NCBI GenBank assembly: GCA_020633335.1
Contig: JACKDU010000004.1
Span: 248,001 to 312,000 of the forward strand
Length of the DNA stretch: 64,000 nucleotides
DNA from: Myxococcales bacterium
GTDB lineage: Bacteria > Myxococcota_A > Polyangia > Nannocystales > Nannocystaceae
Direction of reading: 5' to 3'
Part shown: positions 16,284 to 26,698 of the stretch, in pieces
Numbering within the stretch: position 1 is the stretch's first letter
How the letters are laid out: each line of letters begins with the position of its first letter
Made by a program: the position numbers and the translations under genes
Notes under the pieces: generated by a model
Told to the model about the DNA's origin: nothing
Databases searched by the model: none
The model's input: the letters and a program-made list of their open reading frames with translations, nothing else

Positions 16284-16667
16284 ATGAAGATCTGGATGGT
16301 GGTGGTGATGGTCGCCTCGCTCGCGGGGTGTGGGGCGAACCCGGAGGACATGGCCGGATCGATCCGCAAGGCGAAGATCGACGGCCCGACGAAGATCGAC
16401 GGCGCGACCAAGCTTCAGGTCAAGGACGGGGTCCGCAAGGTCGACGGCCCGCTCGCGTCGAAGGGCGACGGCGGCGGCGGCGACCCGGGGGGCGACAACT
16501 GTGCGGAGGGCTACGTCCCCTGCGGCACCGGCCCTTGCTGCCACGCGGCGACCGAGCGCTGCGGCGACGGCACCTGCCACCCGCGCGACGAGGGCGGCGA
16601 CGGCGGCGACGGCGGCTCGAAGGAGGGCGAGGTCCAGACCGCCGAGATCTCGGGCGGGATCCGCTAG
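16284..16667 (+). CDS. Small Cys-rich lipoprotein
   Basis: A 127-residue lipoprotein: MKIWMVVVMVASLAGC gives Cys 16 as the lipidation site. Then come short KIDGPTKIDGATK and RKVDGP repeats, a Gly/Asp linker, and a Cys cluster (CAEGYVPCGTGPCC..C..C) of about 25 residues, likely disulfide-bonded outside the cell. The tail is again Gly/Asp-rich. TAGCCT lies 6 bases before the ATG, fitting a leaderless mRNA. Function unknown. Confidence 0.7.
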   Translation: MKIWMVVVMVASLAGCGANPEDMAGSIRKAKIDGPTKIDGATKLQVKDGVRKVDGPLASKGDGGGGDPGGDNCAEGYVPCGTGPCCHAATERCGDGTCHPRDEGGDGGDGGSKEGEVQTAEISGGIR

Positions 16668-16793
16668 CAGGGGGCCTGCGCCCGCCCGGGCGACGGTCCC
16701 CGCGCGACGCGACCGCGGAGGGCGGTCTCGCGGACCCTCTCCGGGCGACGTAGCCTGCGGAGGCGCGACGCCAACCGCGTCCCGCGCCTCCCC

Positions 16794-16837
16794 ACGGACA
16801 CAAGGACATGTCTTCATAGACATGTCCTTATGAACAT
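16794..16837. repeat. Cluster of three overlapping dispersed-motif copies
   Basis: Between the small lipoprotein gene and the mutY stop lie three overlapping copies: minus-strand 16794-16811, plus 16806-16823 and plus 16820-16837. Together they make a perfect inverted repeat, AAGGACATGTC (16802-16812) facing GACATGTCCTT (16819-16829) over a 6-base loop. It is the densest cluster of the motif and could also form a terminator-like hairpin for either gene. Confidence 0.6.
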
Positions 16838-16849
16838 GACAAAGATCCC

Positions 16850-17932
16850 TCAGTAGCCGAGGCGCGCGAGCACCTTCTCGGTGACCTTCGGGATCCCGCC
16901 CGGCGGGCGCTCGCCGGCGGCGATCCACATCATCCCCGCGGGCGCAGGCGCCTCGCCGAGCGCCCGCGCGGTGCAGGGCCAGAGCTTCCACACCCGGTGG
17001 GAGAAGACGTGCTTCACCGGCTCCTCCGACCCCGGCGCCTCGGCGACCTGGCGGACGGCGACCCCGGTCGCCGCCTTGATCGCCGCCGGCCGCGGCTTGG
17101 CGCCGGCGCGGGCGATCAGGGGGAGGCACCAGAGGCCGGCGAGGAGCCCCTCGCTCGGCCGCCGCTCGACCAGGATCTTCCCCTTGCGGACGATCGCCAC
17201 CGCCCAGAGCTGGTCCTCGGGCGCGGCCGCCTTCACCTTCGGCGCCGGGATCGTCTGGCTCAGGCCCTGCGCCCGCGCCTGGCACATGGCCGCCACCGGG
17301 CAGGCGTCGCAGCTCGGGCGCTGCGGGGTGCAGACGGTCGCGCCGAGCTCCATCAGCGCCTGCGCGAGGATCCGCGGCGAGCCAGCGCGGAGGATCGCCT
17401 CGGCCCAGCGCCAGTGCGCCTCGGCGTCGGCGCCCTGGAGGCGGGGATCGGTGATCGCCCGGATCCGCGAGAGCACCCGGGCGACGTTGCCGTCGACCAG
17501 CGGCACCGGGCGGTCGTGGGCGATCGACGCGATCGCCCCGGCGGTGTAGCGGCCGACCCCGGGGATCGCCCGCAGGCCCTCGCCGGTCGCCGGCACCTCG
17601 CCCGCGAGCTCCTCCACGACGTAGCGGGCGCCGCGGTGGAGGAGGCGGGCGCGGCGGTAGTAGCCGAGCCCGCTCCACGCCTGGAGGACGCTCTCCTCGT
17701 CGGCGGCCGCGAGCGCGCCGACGTCGGGGAAGCGCCCGAGGAAGGCGCGATAGTAGGCGCGGACCGTGTCGACCCGGGTCTGCTGCAGCATGATCTCCGA
17801 GACCCAGATCGCGTAGGGATCCCGGGTCCGGCGCCACTCGAGATCGCGCTGGTTGGCGACGAACCATGGCGAGAGCGCCTGCGCGAGGCGCTGCGCCAGC
17901 TCGGGATCGGGGGCGAGGTCGTTTCCGCGCAC
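16850..17932 (-). CDS. mutY: A/G-specific adenine glycosylase
   Basis: A 360-residue base-excision repair enzyme that removes A opposite 8-oxoG. Seen are SEIMLQQTRV with the catalytic Glu, the helix-hairpin-helix AIPGVGRYTAGAI, PLVDGNVARVLSR with the catalytic Asp, and the [4Fe-4S] ligands C-X6-C-X2-C-X5-C in CTPQRPSCDACPVAAMC. A NUDIX-like C-terminal domain for 8-oxoG recognition follows. The start is GTG at 17932, with TATAGA 6 bases upstream; the frame runs further upstream but without homology. Confidence 0.95.
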   Translation of the reverse strand: MRGNDLAPDPELAQRLAQALSPWFVANQRDLEWRRTRDPYAIWVSEIMLQQTRVDTVRAYYRAFLGRFPDVGALAAADEESVLQAWSGLGYYRRARLLHRGARYVVEELAGEVPATGEGLRAIPGVGRYTAGAIASIAHDRPVPLVDGNVARVLSRIRAITDPRLQGADAEAHWRWAEAILRAGSPRILAQALMELGATVCTPQRPSCDACPVAAMCQARAQGLSQTIPAPKVKAAAPEDQLWAVAIVRKGKILVERRPSEGLLAGLWCLPLIARAGAKPRPAAIKAATGVAVRQVAEAPGSEEPVKHVFSHRVWKLWPCTARALGEAPAPAGMMWIAAGERPPGGIPKVTEKVLARLGY

Positions 17933-17938
17933 GGGGCC

Positions 17939-17944
17939 TCTATA
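17939..17944 (-). promoter_or_regulatory. Candidate -10 element for mutY
   Basis: TATAGA on the minus strand, then 6 bases, then the GTG of mutY. The transcript would start at the GTG. Confidence 0.4.
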
Positions 17945-18182
17945 GCCGAGGTGGCGCCCCAGGGCCACCGGCGCCGCCTCCCCGCCGTCGCTTCGCCCGG
18001 ACGACGCCGGGTCGCGGACGAGGCCGACCCGCGCCCTCCGGTGCGCCGGCGATCGCCGATCGACCGACGCAGAGGTCACCACCGACGCCGGGTCGCGCGC
18101 GCGATCGACATGACCGTTGAGACATCTACGCCCGCGCGCTCTCGCCCGCGCGCAGGCGCTGCCCCTGCGGCGCTTGAGCCCG

Positions 18183-21095
18183 ATGGCCGGGCTGTGCCAG
18201 CGTGCTCGGGTGGGGAGCGCACGGAGAGGGGGAGGGCCGCCGAAGCCGCCGCCGCCGAGTCGGGCCGTCGAGGTCGCCTTTGACATCGAGGTCGACGAGA
18301 GGCCGGCGCCAGCTCCAACTCCAGCTCCGGCTCCAGCTCCAGCTCCGGCCGCGACCGCGACCGCGAAGGCGCGGGGCGGCGGGCGCCGCATCGGCCACTT
18401 CGTGATCGGCGAGCCCCTCGGCCGCGGGCGCATGGGCGTCGTCTTCGCGGCCCACGACGAGCGCCTCGATCGCCAGGTCGCGCTCAAGATCCTCGCCGGC
18501 GATCGGAGCTCGCCCGCGGAGCGCCTCCGCCTCCTCGGCGCCGCCCAGGCGCTCGCCCGCCTCTCCCACCCGAACATCGTCGCCGCCCACGAGGCCGGCG
18601 AGATCGACGGTCAGATCTACCTGTCGATGGAGCTCGTCCATGGGGTGCCCCTTCCGACATGGCTCAAGAAGCAGCCACGTCGGTGGAAGGAGATCGTCCG
18701 GGTCTTCATCGCCGCCGGCCGCGGCCTCGCGGCCGCCCACGCCGCGGGGATGGTCCACGGCGACTTCACGCCGGGCGAGGTCCTGGTCGGCGACGACGGC
18801 CGCGTTCGGGTCACCGACTTCGGGCTGACGATCGCGGTCGAGGCGAGCGCCGGCGAGCAGGCCGAGCTCCGCCGCTCCGCCGCCCACCTCAGCCTGGCCG
18901 CGGTCGAGCCCGCCGGGACCCCGTGCTACATGCCGCCGGAGCGGCTCCGCGGCGGCGAGGCCGACGTCCGCGGCGACGTCTTCGCCCTCTCGGTCGCGCT
19001 CTTCGAGGCGCTCTTCGGCGCCCGCCCCTTCGTCGGCCGCACGGTCTCCGAGCGCCTCAGCGAGCTGATGAGCGCCCGGCCGATCCTGATCCCGCCGCAG
19101 CCGCGGATCCCGACCTGGCTCGACCGGGCGCTCCGCCGGGGCCTCGCCGACGATCCGCGCGCCCGCTTCCCGAGCGTCGACAAGATGGTCGCGGCGATCG
19201 ATCCCGGCCGCCACCTCCGGCGACGCGTCCTCGCGATCGCCGGGGTCGGCGCGCTGGCGGTCGCCGGCGGCGCCCAGCTCCTCGCCTGGCAGGCGGCCAG
19301 CGCCCCCTGTGCCGACGCCCGTGAGGCGATCGCCTCGGTCTGGGGCGAGGGCCACCGCAGCGCCCTCGCCAGCGCCTTCGCGGCCGCGCCCCAGAGCCAC
19401 GCCGAGGGGACCTGGTCGCGCCTCGAGCCCCGCCTCGACGCCTACGCGGCGTCGTGGGCCGAGGCCAGCGCCGAGGCGTGCGAGGCCGAGCTCCGGGGCG
19501 AGCGCGGCGACGGGCTCCACGAGCGCCAGCTCGCCTGTCTCGATCGCCAGCGCGGCGCCCTCCGGGCCCTCCGCGACGGCCTCGCCGAGCCCGATGAGCG
19601 GGCGATCAGCGCGGCCCTCCGGGTCGCCGCCGCCCTCCCGAAGATCAGCGCCTGCGCCGACCTCGACGCCCTCGCGGCCGCCGCTGCGCCGCCCAGGGAG
19701 CCCGCGCAGGTCGAGGAGCTCGCGGCGATCGAGGCGATGATCGCCGACGCCGACACCGCCCGCGCACTCGGTCACCCCGGCCAGGCGCTCGAGCTCTCGC
19801 AGCAGGCGCTCGCCCGCGCCCAGGCGCTCGACCACCTCCCGGGGCTCGCCCGCGCGACCGGCAGCCGCGGGCTCGCGCTCCTCGCCCAGAGCGGCGGCGA
19901 CGACCCGGTGCCGGTCCTCACCGACGCGCTCTGGCTCGCCGACGCGGCCCGCGACGACGCGCTCCTCGCCGAGACGATGAGCGCGGCGATGATCGCCCTC
20001 GCCGACGAGGGGCGGGCCGACGAGGCCCGCGGCCACCGACGCCACGCCGACGCGGTGATCCTCCGCCGCGGCGATCGGAGCCCGGAGCGGCAGGTGCTCC
20101 TGCGGGGCCTCGCCGCCGCCGAGCTCGCGGCCGGCGACGCCGACGCGGCGATCCGCGAGCTCGACGAGGCGGTCGAGGTCGCCGAGGTGGTCGACGGCGC
20201 CCAGGCCCCCCAGGTCGCCGACGCCCTCGTCGCGCTCGCTCGAGGGCTCCGCGCGCGGGTCGGCAGCGGCGATCTCGAGCGCGCCCAGGAGGCGCTCACC
20301 CGCGCCCTCGAGATCGACGAGGCGAGCTACGGCGCCGACCACCCCGAGCTCATCGAGGTCCTCGGCGAGCTCGGGCAGACGGCGCTCCAGCGCGGTCAGG
20401 CGGCCGCGGGCTGCCCCCACCTCGAGCGCGCCCTCGAGATCGCCCTCAAGACGATCGGCGAGGATCACCCGACCACCCTCGGCACGACGATCCACCTCAG
20501 CCGCTGCCTCGCCGCCAGCGATCGCCGCGACGAGGCGGCGGCGATGATGAAGTGGGGGGCGGAGATCGCCCGCCGGGTCCACGGCGAGACCCACCCGCAG
20601 ACGGTCAAGCACCTCCTCGAGGTCGCGGCCGCGAGGGCCGCGCTCGGCGATCACCAGGCGATCGTCGACACCCTCGGGCCCCTCGCCCCGGCCCTCCGCG
20701 AGCAGGGCGAGGAGCGGCGGGGCGAGGTGATCGCCGTCGAGCGCCGCCTCGCCGAGGCCTCGCTCGCGCTCGCCGATCACGCCGCCGCCGAGGCCAACGC
20801 GACCCAGGCGCTGGCCCTCCTCGGCGCCCCGGAGGCCCCCGCGGATCGCCGCGACACGGCCGCCCTCCGCTTCATCCTCGCGCGGGCGATCGCCGGCCGC
20901 GGCGGCGACGCCGACGAGAGCCGGGCGCAGGCCGAGGCCGCGCTCGCCGGCTACCGCGAGCTCGCCGAGCCAGCGGACGCCGACGCGATCGCCGAGATCG
21001 AGGCCTTCCTCGCCGAGGCGCCGACCTCGGGGAAGAAGAAGAAAAAGAAGAAAAAGAAGAAGCCGAAGAAGAAGGCCAAGAAGAAGAAAAAGTAG
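18183..21095 (+). CDS. Kinase-TPR membrane protein, likely pseudokinase, poly-Lys tail
   Basis: About 970 residues: Pro/Ala-rich N-terminus with a 12-bp DNA repeat (PAPTPAPA), a protein-kinase-like domain (about 70-340), one membrane helix (about 347-368), then TPRs of kinesin-light-chain type (HPELIEVLGELG, HPTTLGTTIHLS). The P-loop (GRGRMGVV), VALK Lys and DFG are present, but the catalytic loop reads HGDFTPGEVLV, so the HRD Arg, the catalytic-loop Lys and the Mg-binding Asn are lost, and the alpha-C Glu appears to be Ala. It is therefore probably a pseudokinase. The last 20 or so residues are almost all Lys (21029-21092). Start is uncertain (ATG 18183; TTG 18117 and GTG 18210 are possible). 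Confidence 0.85.
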   Translation: MAGLCQRARVGSARRGGGPPKPPPPSRAVEVAFDIEVDERPAPAPTPAPAPAPAPAATATAKARGGGRRIGHFVIGEPLGRGRMGVVFAAHDERLDRQVALKILAGDRSSPAERLRLLGAAQALARLSHPNIVAAHEAGEIDGQIYLSMELVHGVPLPTWLKKQPRRWKEIVRVFIAAGRGLAAAHAAGMVHGDFTPGEVLVGDDGRVRVTDFGLTIAVEASAGEQAELRRSAAHLSLAAVEPAGTPCYMPPERLRGGEADVRGDVFALSVALFEALFGARPFVGRTVSERLSELMSARPILIPPQPRIPTWLDRALRRGLADDPRARFPSVDKMVAAIDPGRHLRRRVLAIAGVGALAVAGGAQLLAWQAASAPCADAREAIASVWGEGHRSALASAFAAAPQSHAEGTWSRLEPRLDAYAASWAEASAEACEAELRGERGDGLHERQLACLDRQRGALRALRDGLAEPDERAISAALRVAAALPKISACADLDALAAAAAPPREPAQVEELAAIEAMIADADTARALGHPGQALELSQQALARAQALDHLPGLARATGSRGLALLAQSGGDDPVPVLTDALWLADAARDDALLAETMSAAMIALADEGRADEARGHRRHADAVILRRGDRSPERQVLLRGLAAAELAAGDADAAIRELDEAVEVAEVVDGAQAPQVADALVALARGLRARVGSGDLERAQEALTRALEIDEASYGADHPELIEVLGELGQTALQRGQAAAGCPHLERALEIALKTIGEDHPTTLGTTIHLSRCLAASDRRDEAAAMMKWGAEIARRVHGETHPQTVKHLLEVAAARAALGDHQAIVDTLGPLAPALREQGEERRGEVIAVERRLAEASLALADHAAAEANATQALALLGAPEAPADRRDTAALRFILARAIAGRGGDADESRAQAEAALAGYRELAEPADADAIAEIEAFLAEAPTSGKKKKKKKKKKPKKKAKKKKK
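18645..18674. repeat. Two overlapping dispersed-motif copies in the kinase-like domain
   Basis: A minus-strand copy CCATGTCGGAAGGGGCAC (18645-18662) overlaps a plus copy ACATGGCTCAAGAAGCAG (18657-18674). Both are in codon register (VPLPTWLKKQ on the coding strand). Confidence 0.45.
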
Positions 21096-21301
21096 GCCTC
21101 GGCGGCGCCCCTCGGCGGCGCCGCGCCGATTCACCGGCCCGCGAGCCCGCCGAGCGGCGGCGCGAACGCGCTCGACAGCGACCCTCCGGTCGATGGAAGA
21201 TCTCGGGGGCGTCCCCGCGTCGTCCTCGCACGGGGTTTTGTTTTCGCTCGAAGCCTGCTAGACGCCCTCGCACGGTCGACGCCGCCCCCCTGCCCTCTCC
21301 C

Positions 21302-22695
<1,394 letters not shown>

Positions 22696-22699
<4 letters not shown>

Positions 22700-23640
22700 G
22701 CGACACCGGCGGCGGCGCGGCGCTCCTCGACGCCCTCGGCGAGCTCGGGGCCGACCCGGCGCTCGAGCTCGCGGTCGACGAGCCGATGTCGCGGCACACG
22801 ACCCTGCGCCTCGGCGGGCCGGCCGATCTCTGGGCGCGGCCGGCGAGCGTCGCGGCCCTCCAGGGGCTCCTGGAGCGCGCCCACGCCCGGGCGATCCCGG
22901 TCACCTTCGTCGGCTCCGGCACCAACCTCCTGGTCCGCGACCGCGGGATCCGGGGGATCGTCATCAACCTCGGTCGCCTCAGCGAGGTCTCGCGCCCGGA
23001 TCCCGACGGGCGCCCCGGCGTCGTCGAGGTCGAGGCCGGGGCGAGCACCGGCAAGCTCCTGACGGCGGCGGTCGAGTGGTCGCTCGGCGGCCTCGAGTTC
23101 CTCGGCGGCGTCCCCGGGAGCGTCGGCGGCGGGCTGGTGATGAACGCCGGCACCTACCTCGGCGAGTTCACGGACGTCGTCGCCGAGGTCCGCTCGCTCA
23201 CCCGCCAGGGCGCGCTCATCCGCCGCGACCACGACGCCTGCGGCTTCCGCTACCGGGCCTCCGACCTCCCGCCCGACGAGGTCGTGATCGGCGCGACCCT
23301 GCACCTCCACCCCCGCGAGCGCGCGGCGATCGACGCCGACATCGCCGGCCTCCGCGAGCGTCGCCGCGCCCGCGAGCCGACCGGCGTCGCCAACTCGGGG
23401 TCGACCTTCAAGAACCCGCCGGGCGACTTCGCCGGCCGCCTCATCGAACAAGCTGGCCTCAAGGGCAGGCGGATCGGCGGCGCCTTCGTCTCGCCGAAGC
23501 ACGCCAACTGGCTGGTGGTCGAGCGCGGGGCCCCCTGCACCGCCGCAGACCTCCTCGCGCTCGTCGAGGTCGTCCGCGCCCGGGTCGCGGAGGTCCACGG
23601 CGTCGCCCTCGAGCTCGAGCTCAAGGTGATCGGCGAGTGA
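22696..23640 (+). CDS. murB: UDP-N-acetylenolpyruvoylglucosamine reductase
   Basis: A 314-residue FAD enzyme giving UDP-MurNAc, the substrate of MurC encoded just upstream. Seen are TTLRLGGPADLW, VTFVGSGTNLLVRD (FAD binding), FLGGVPGSVGGGLVMNAG, FRYRAS, and NSGSTFKNP with the catalytic Ser, then HANWLV and LELELKVIGE. The murC-murB pair is what remains of a dcw-type order; both neighbours are kinase-TPR genes. ATGA overlap with murC implies coupled translation. A weak copy of the dispersed motif is at 23451-23468. Confidence 0.96.
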
Positions 23641-23743
23641 GCGCGCGCCGCCGCGCCGCCGCCTGAGCCGCGCCGCCCCCCGAGCCGCTCGCCCGCCGAA
23701 CGCGGCCCGCGGTCCGCTACCATGGAGGGTGGCGGAGACGCGG

Positions 23744-26638
23744 ATGGGTGGGGATGACACGGCGACGAGCGACGGCGGTGATCCGACCGAGCGCACCGTC
23801 GTCACCGGCCCCGAGCCCGCGGACGCGGGCGCGTCGTCATCGCTGAGCCTCGCCTCGTCCGCCGACTCCGCCTCGCTCCTCGAGCGCCTCAGCCTTCCGC
23901 TCGCCGAGGTGATCAAGGTGCGCCTCCGCAAGAGCGGCGACGGCGGCCGGATCGGCCGCTACCTCGTCCTCCGCCTCCTCGGCGAGGGCGGGATGGGGGC
24001 GGTCTTCTCGGCCTACGACGACGAGCTCGATCGCAAGGTGGCGATCAAGCTCCTGCGCAGCGACGGACCCGCGGGGAGCCGCCTCGATCGCGCCTGGCTC
24101 CTCGCCGAGGCCAAGGCGATGGCCAAGATCTCCCACCCCAACGTCGTCCAGATCTACGACGTCGGCGAGGTCGCCGATCCCGGCGGCGATCCGGCGAAGG
24201 GCCAGATCTTCGTCGCCATGGAGCTGATCCGCGGGACCACCCTCGGCGCCTGGCTCCGCGAGAAGCGGCGGGGCTGGCGGGAGATCGTCGACCTCTTCAT
24301 CCAGGCCGGCCAGGGCCTCGAGGCGGTCCACGCCGCCGGCCTCGTCCACCGCGACTTCAAGCCCCAGAACGTCCTGGTCGGCGAGGACGGGCGCGTGCGG
24401 GTCCTCGACTTCGGCCTCGCCTACCGGCCGATCGGCGAGGCGGCGATGGTCAGCGCCAGCGCCAGCCTCTCGGAGGGGACGCTGAGCCAGACCCACGCCG
24501 GCACCCCGGCCTACATGGCGCCGGAGCAGCACGACGAGCGCGAGGTCGACGCCCGCGCCGATCAGTTCGCCTTCGGCGTCGCCCTCCACGAGGCGCTCTA
24601 CGGCGAGCGCCCCTTCGCCGGCCGCCACGCCCGCGAGATCGCGGCGGCGATCCGCGCCGACGAGCGGCGAGCGCCGCCGAGCGACGCCCGGGTCCCCGCC
24701 CACCTCCGCCGGATCGTCGACCGCGCCCTCCGCCCCCTCCCCGTCGATCGCTACCCGTCGATGACCTCGCTCCTCGCCGATCTCCGCGCCGATCCCTGGC
24801 GGACGTGGCGGCGCGTCGGCGCCCTCGTCGGCGTCGCCCTGGCGATCCTCACGCTCACCTACGTGATCGACGGCCAGCGGGCCGCCGCCGCCGCCCGCGA
24901 GGCCCTCGCCTGCGCCGGCGGCGAGGCCCGGATCGCCGAGGTCGACGACCCGGCGCGCCGCGATCGCGTGGCCGCGGCCTTCCGCGCGAGCGGCCTGGTC
25001 TACGCCGAAGACACATGGTCGAAGGTACAGGAACGATTCGACACCTACGAGGACGCCTGGGCGAGCGTCCACCGCCGCACCTGCGAGGCCCACCGCCACG
25101 ACGAGCTCAGCGGCAACCTCTACGACCGGGCGAGCGCCTGCCTCGACGCCGCCCGCCGCGACCTCGGCGCGCTGGTCGACGTCTTCACCGAGGCCGACGC
25201 CGCGGTCGTCGAGCGGGCGATCAAGGCGAGCGAGCTCCTCCCGCCGGTCGCCCGCTGCGAGGACCGCGACGCGCTCCTCGCCCGGGTCGCGCCGCCCGAG
25301 GACCCGACGACCGCGAGCGCGGTCGAGGGCGTCCGCGGATCGCTCGCGCGGATCTCCGCCGAGCTCGAGACCAGCCACACCGAGCGCTGCGCCGAGATCG
25401 ACGGGCTCAGCGAGCGGGCGAAGGAGCTCGCCTACGGCCCCCTCGTCGCCGAGGTCGCCGCCCACCGCTCGCGCTGCGCCGAGGTCAAGGGCGACTACGA
25501 GGCGGCCGTCCGGGCGATGCAGGAGGCGATCTACGCGGCGCTCGCGGCCGGCGACGAGCGCCTCGCCGCCAACGGTTACCAGCGCCTCGCCCACATCCTC
25601 GGCACCAAGCTCGGCCGCTTCGCCGAGGCCGAGCCCTGGATCCGCCACGCCGAGGCGCTGGTCGTCCGCCTCGACGACGACGAGCTCCTCGCCAAGGTCC
25701 TCCTCGCCAAGGGCGCGACCGACCTCGTCGCCGGCCGCCTCGACGAGGCCCTCGCCGCGTTCGAGGCCTCGCGCGACCTCTTCCGCCGGCGCTACGGCGA
25801 TCGCCACTCCGGCGTGGCGATGGCGAGCAACAACATCGCGGTCGCCCACGCCCGCCTCGGCCACTTCGACGACATCGCCGTGAGCTTCAAGGCGGCGCTC
25901 GACGCCTCGCGCGAGCTCCTCGGGCCCGATCACCCGGACACCTTGATGATCGCCGGCAACCTCGGCGCCGCCTACTTCCAGGCCCGCGACTTCGAGCACG
26001 CGCAGCCGATCCTCGAGGAGACGCTCGCCCGCAAGGAGGCGCTCGTCGGCCCCGAGCACCCGGAGGTCGCGGTCATCCTCCTCTCCCTGGGCGCCCTCCA
26101 CCAGCTCCGCGCCGAGCTCAGCGGCGACCGCGGCGAGCTCGACCAGGCCCGCGACCTCCTCGAGCGAGCGCTGGCGATCCGCGAGAGGGCGCTCGGCCCC
26201 GACAATACGCGGACGGCCTACGTGCTCACCGCCATCGGCGAGACCTACAACGAGCGGGGCGAGCACGCGAAGGCCCGCGACCTCCTCGCCCGCGGCGACG
26301 CGATCTACGTCGCCAACGGCGAGCTCGAGACGCCCAACCGGGCCTTCATCCTCGCCCGCCTCGGCCGCGCCATCAGCGACGGCGGCGATCCTCGGGCCGC
26401 GCTGAGCGTCCTCGAGCACGCGCTGGCGATCCACAGGGCGAGCCCCTCCCAGCCGGAGGAGGGCGCCTACACCCGCTTCCAGCTCGCCCGCGCGCTCGCT
26501 CGCGCGAGCCAGAGGCCGGCCGATCGGCGACGCGCCCGCGAGCTCGCCGAGGAGGCGCGGGCGCTCTACGCCGAGAACGCGCGGGTCTTCGACGTCGAGG
26601 TGAAGCGCGTCGACGCCTGGCTGGCCGACGAGCGCTAG
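23744..26638 (+). CDS. Ser/Thr protein kinase with TPR array
   Basis: A 964-residue receptor-like kinase. The kinase domain (about 70-345) has all the key residues: LGEGGMGAVF P-loop, VAIKLL Lys, alpha-C Glu in LAEAKAMAK, HRDFKPQNVLV, LDFGLA and the GTPAYMAPEQ activation segment. One membrane helix follows near 360-380, then a long TPR region of kinesin-light-chain type (HPDTLMIAGNLGAAYF, HPEVAVILLSLGALH). Architecture matches the pseudokinase-like gene upstream of murC, so the two frame murCB and may act on cell-wall synthesis (inference). ATG 23744 is chosen because GGAG lies 6 bases upstream; GTG at 23729 is the alternative. Confidence 0.93.
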   Translation: MGGDDTATSDGGDPTERTVVTGPEPADAGASSSLSLASSADSASLLERLSLPLAEVIKVRLRKSGDGGRIGRYLVLRLLGEGGMGAVFSAYDDELDRKVAIKLLRSDGPAGSRLDRAWLLAEAKAMAKISHPNVVQIYDVGEVADPGGDPAKGQIFVAMELIRGTTLGAWLREKRRGWREIVDLFIQAGQGLEAVHAAGLVHRDFKPQNVLVGEDGRVRVLDFGLAYRPIGEAAMVSASASLSEGTLSQTHAGTPAYMAPEQHDEREVDARADQFAFGVALHEALYGERPFAGRHAREIAAAIRADERRAPPSDARVPAHLRRIVDRALRPLPVDRYPSMTSLLADLRADPWRTWRRVGALVGVALAILTLTYVIDGQRAAAAAREALACAGGEARIAEVDDPARRDRVAAAFRASGLVYAEDTWSKVQERFDTYEDAWASVHRRTCEAHRHDELSGNLYDRASACLDAARRDLGALVDVFTEADAAVVERAIKASELLPPVARCEDRDALLARVAPPEDPTTASAVEGVRGSLARISAELETSHTERCAEIDGLSERAKELAYGPLVAEVAAHRSRCAEVKGDYEAAVRAMQEAIYAALAAGDERLAANGYQRLAHILGTKLGRFAEAEPWIRHAEALVVRLDDDELLAKVLLAKGATDLVAGRLDEALAAFEASRDLFRRRYGDRHSGVAMASNNIAVAHARLGHFDDIAVSFKAALDASRELLGPDHPDTLMIAGNLGAAYFQARDFEHAQPILEETLARKEALVGPEHPEVAVILLSLGALHQLRAELSGDRGELDQARDLLERALAIRERALGPDNTRTAYVLTAIGETYNERGEHAKARDLLARGDAIYVANGELETPNRAFILARLGRAISDGGDPRAALSVLEHALAIHRASPSQPEEGAYTRFQLARALARASQRPADRRRARELAEEARALYAENARVFDVEVKRVDAWLADER

Positions 26639-26698
26639 CCGCTGGCCCTCGCCGCGAGCGACTCGCTTGCGCGGAGGAGGCGCGGCTGCGATCATGCG

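Noticed and set aside
18117..18182. TTG start for the kinase-TPR gene
   Set aside because: It only adds an Arg-rich leader; ATG 18183 is more likely, but GTG 18210 is also possible.
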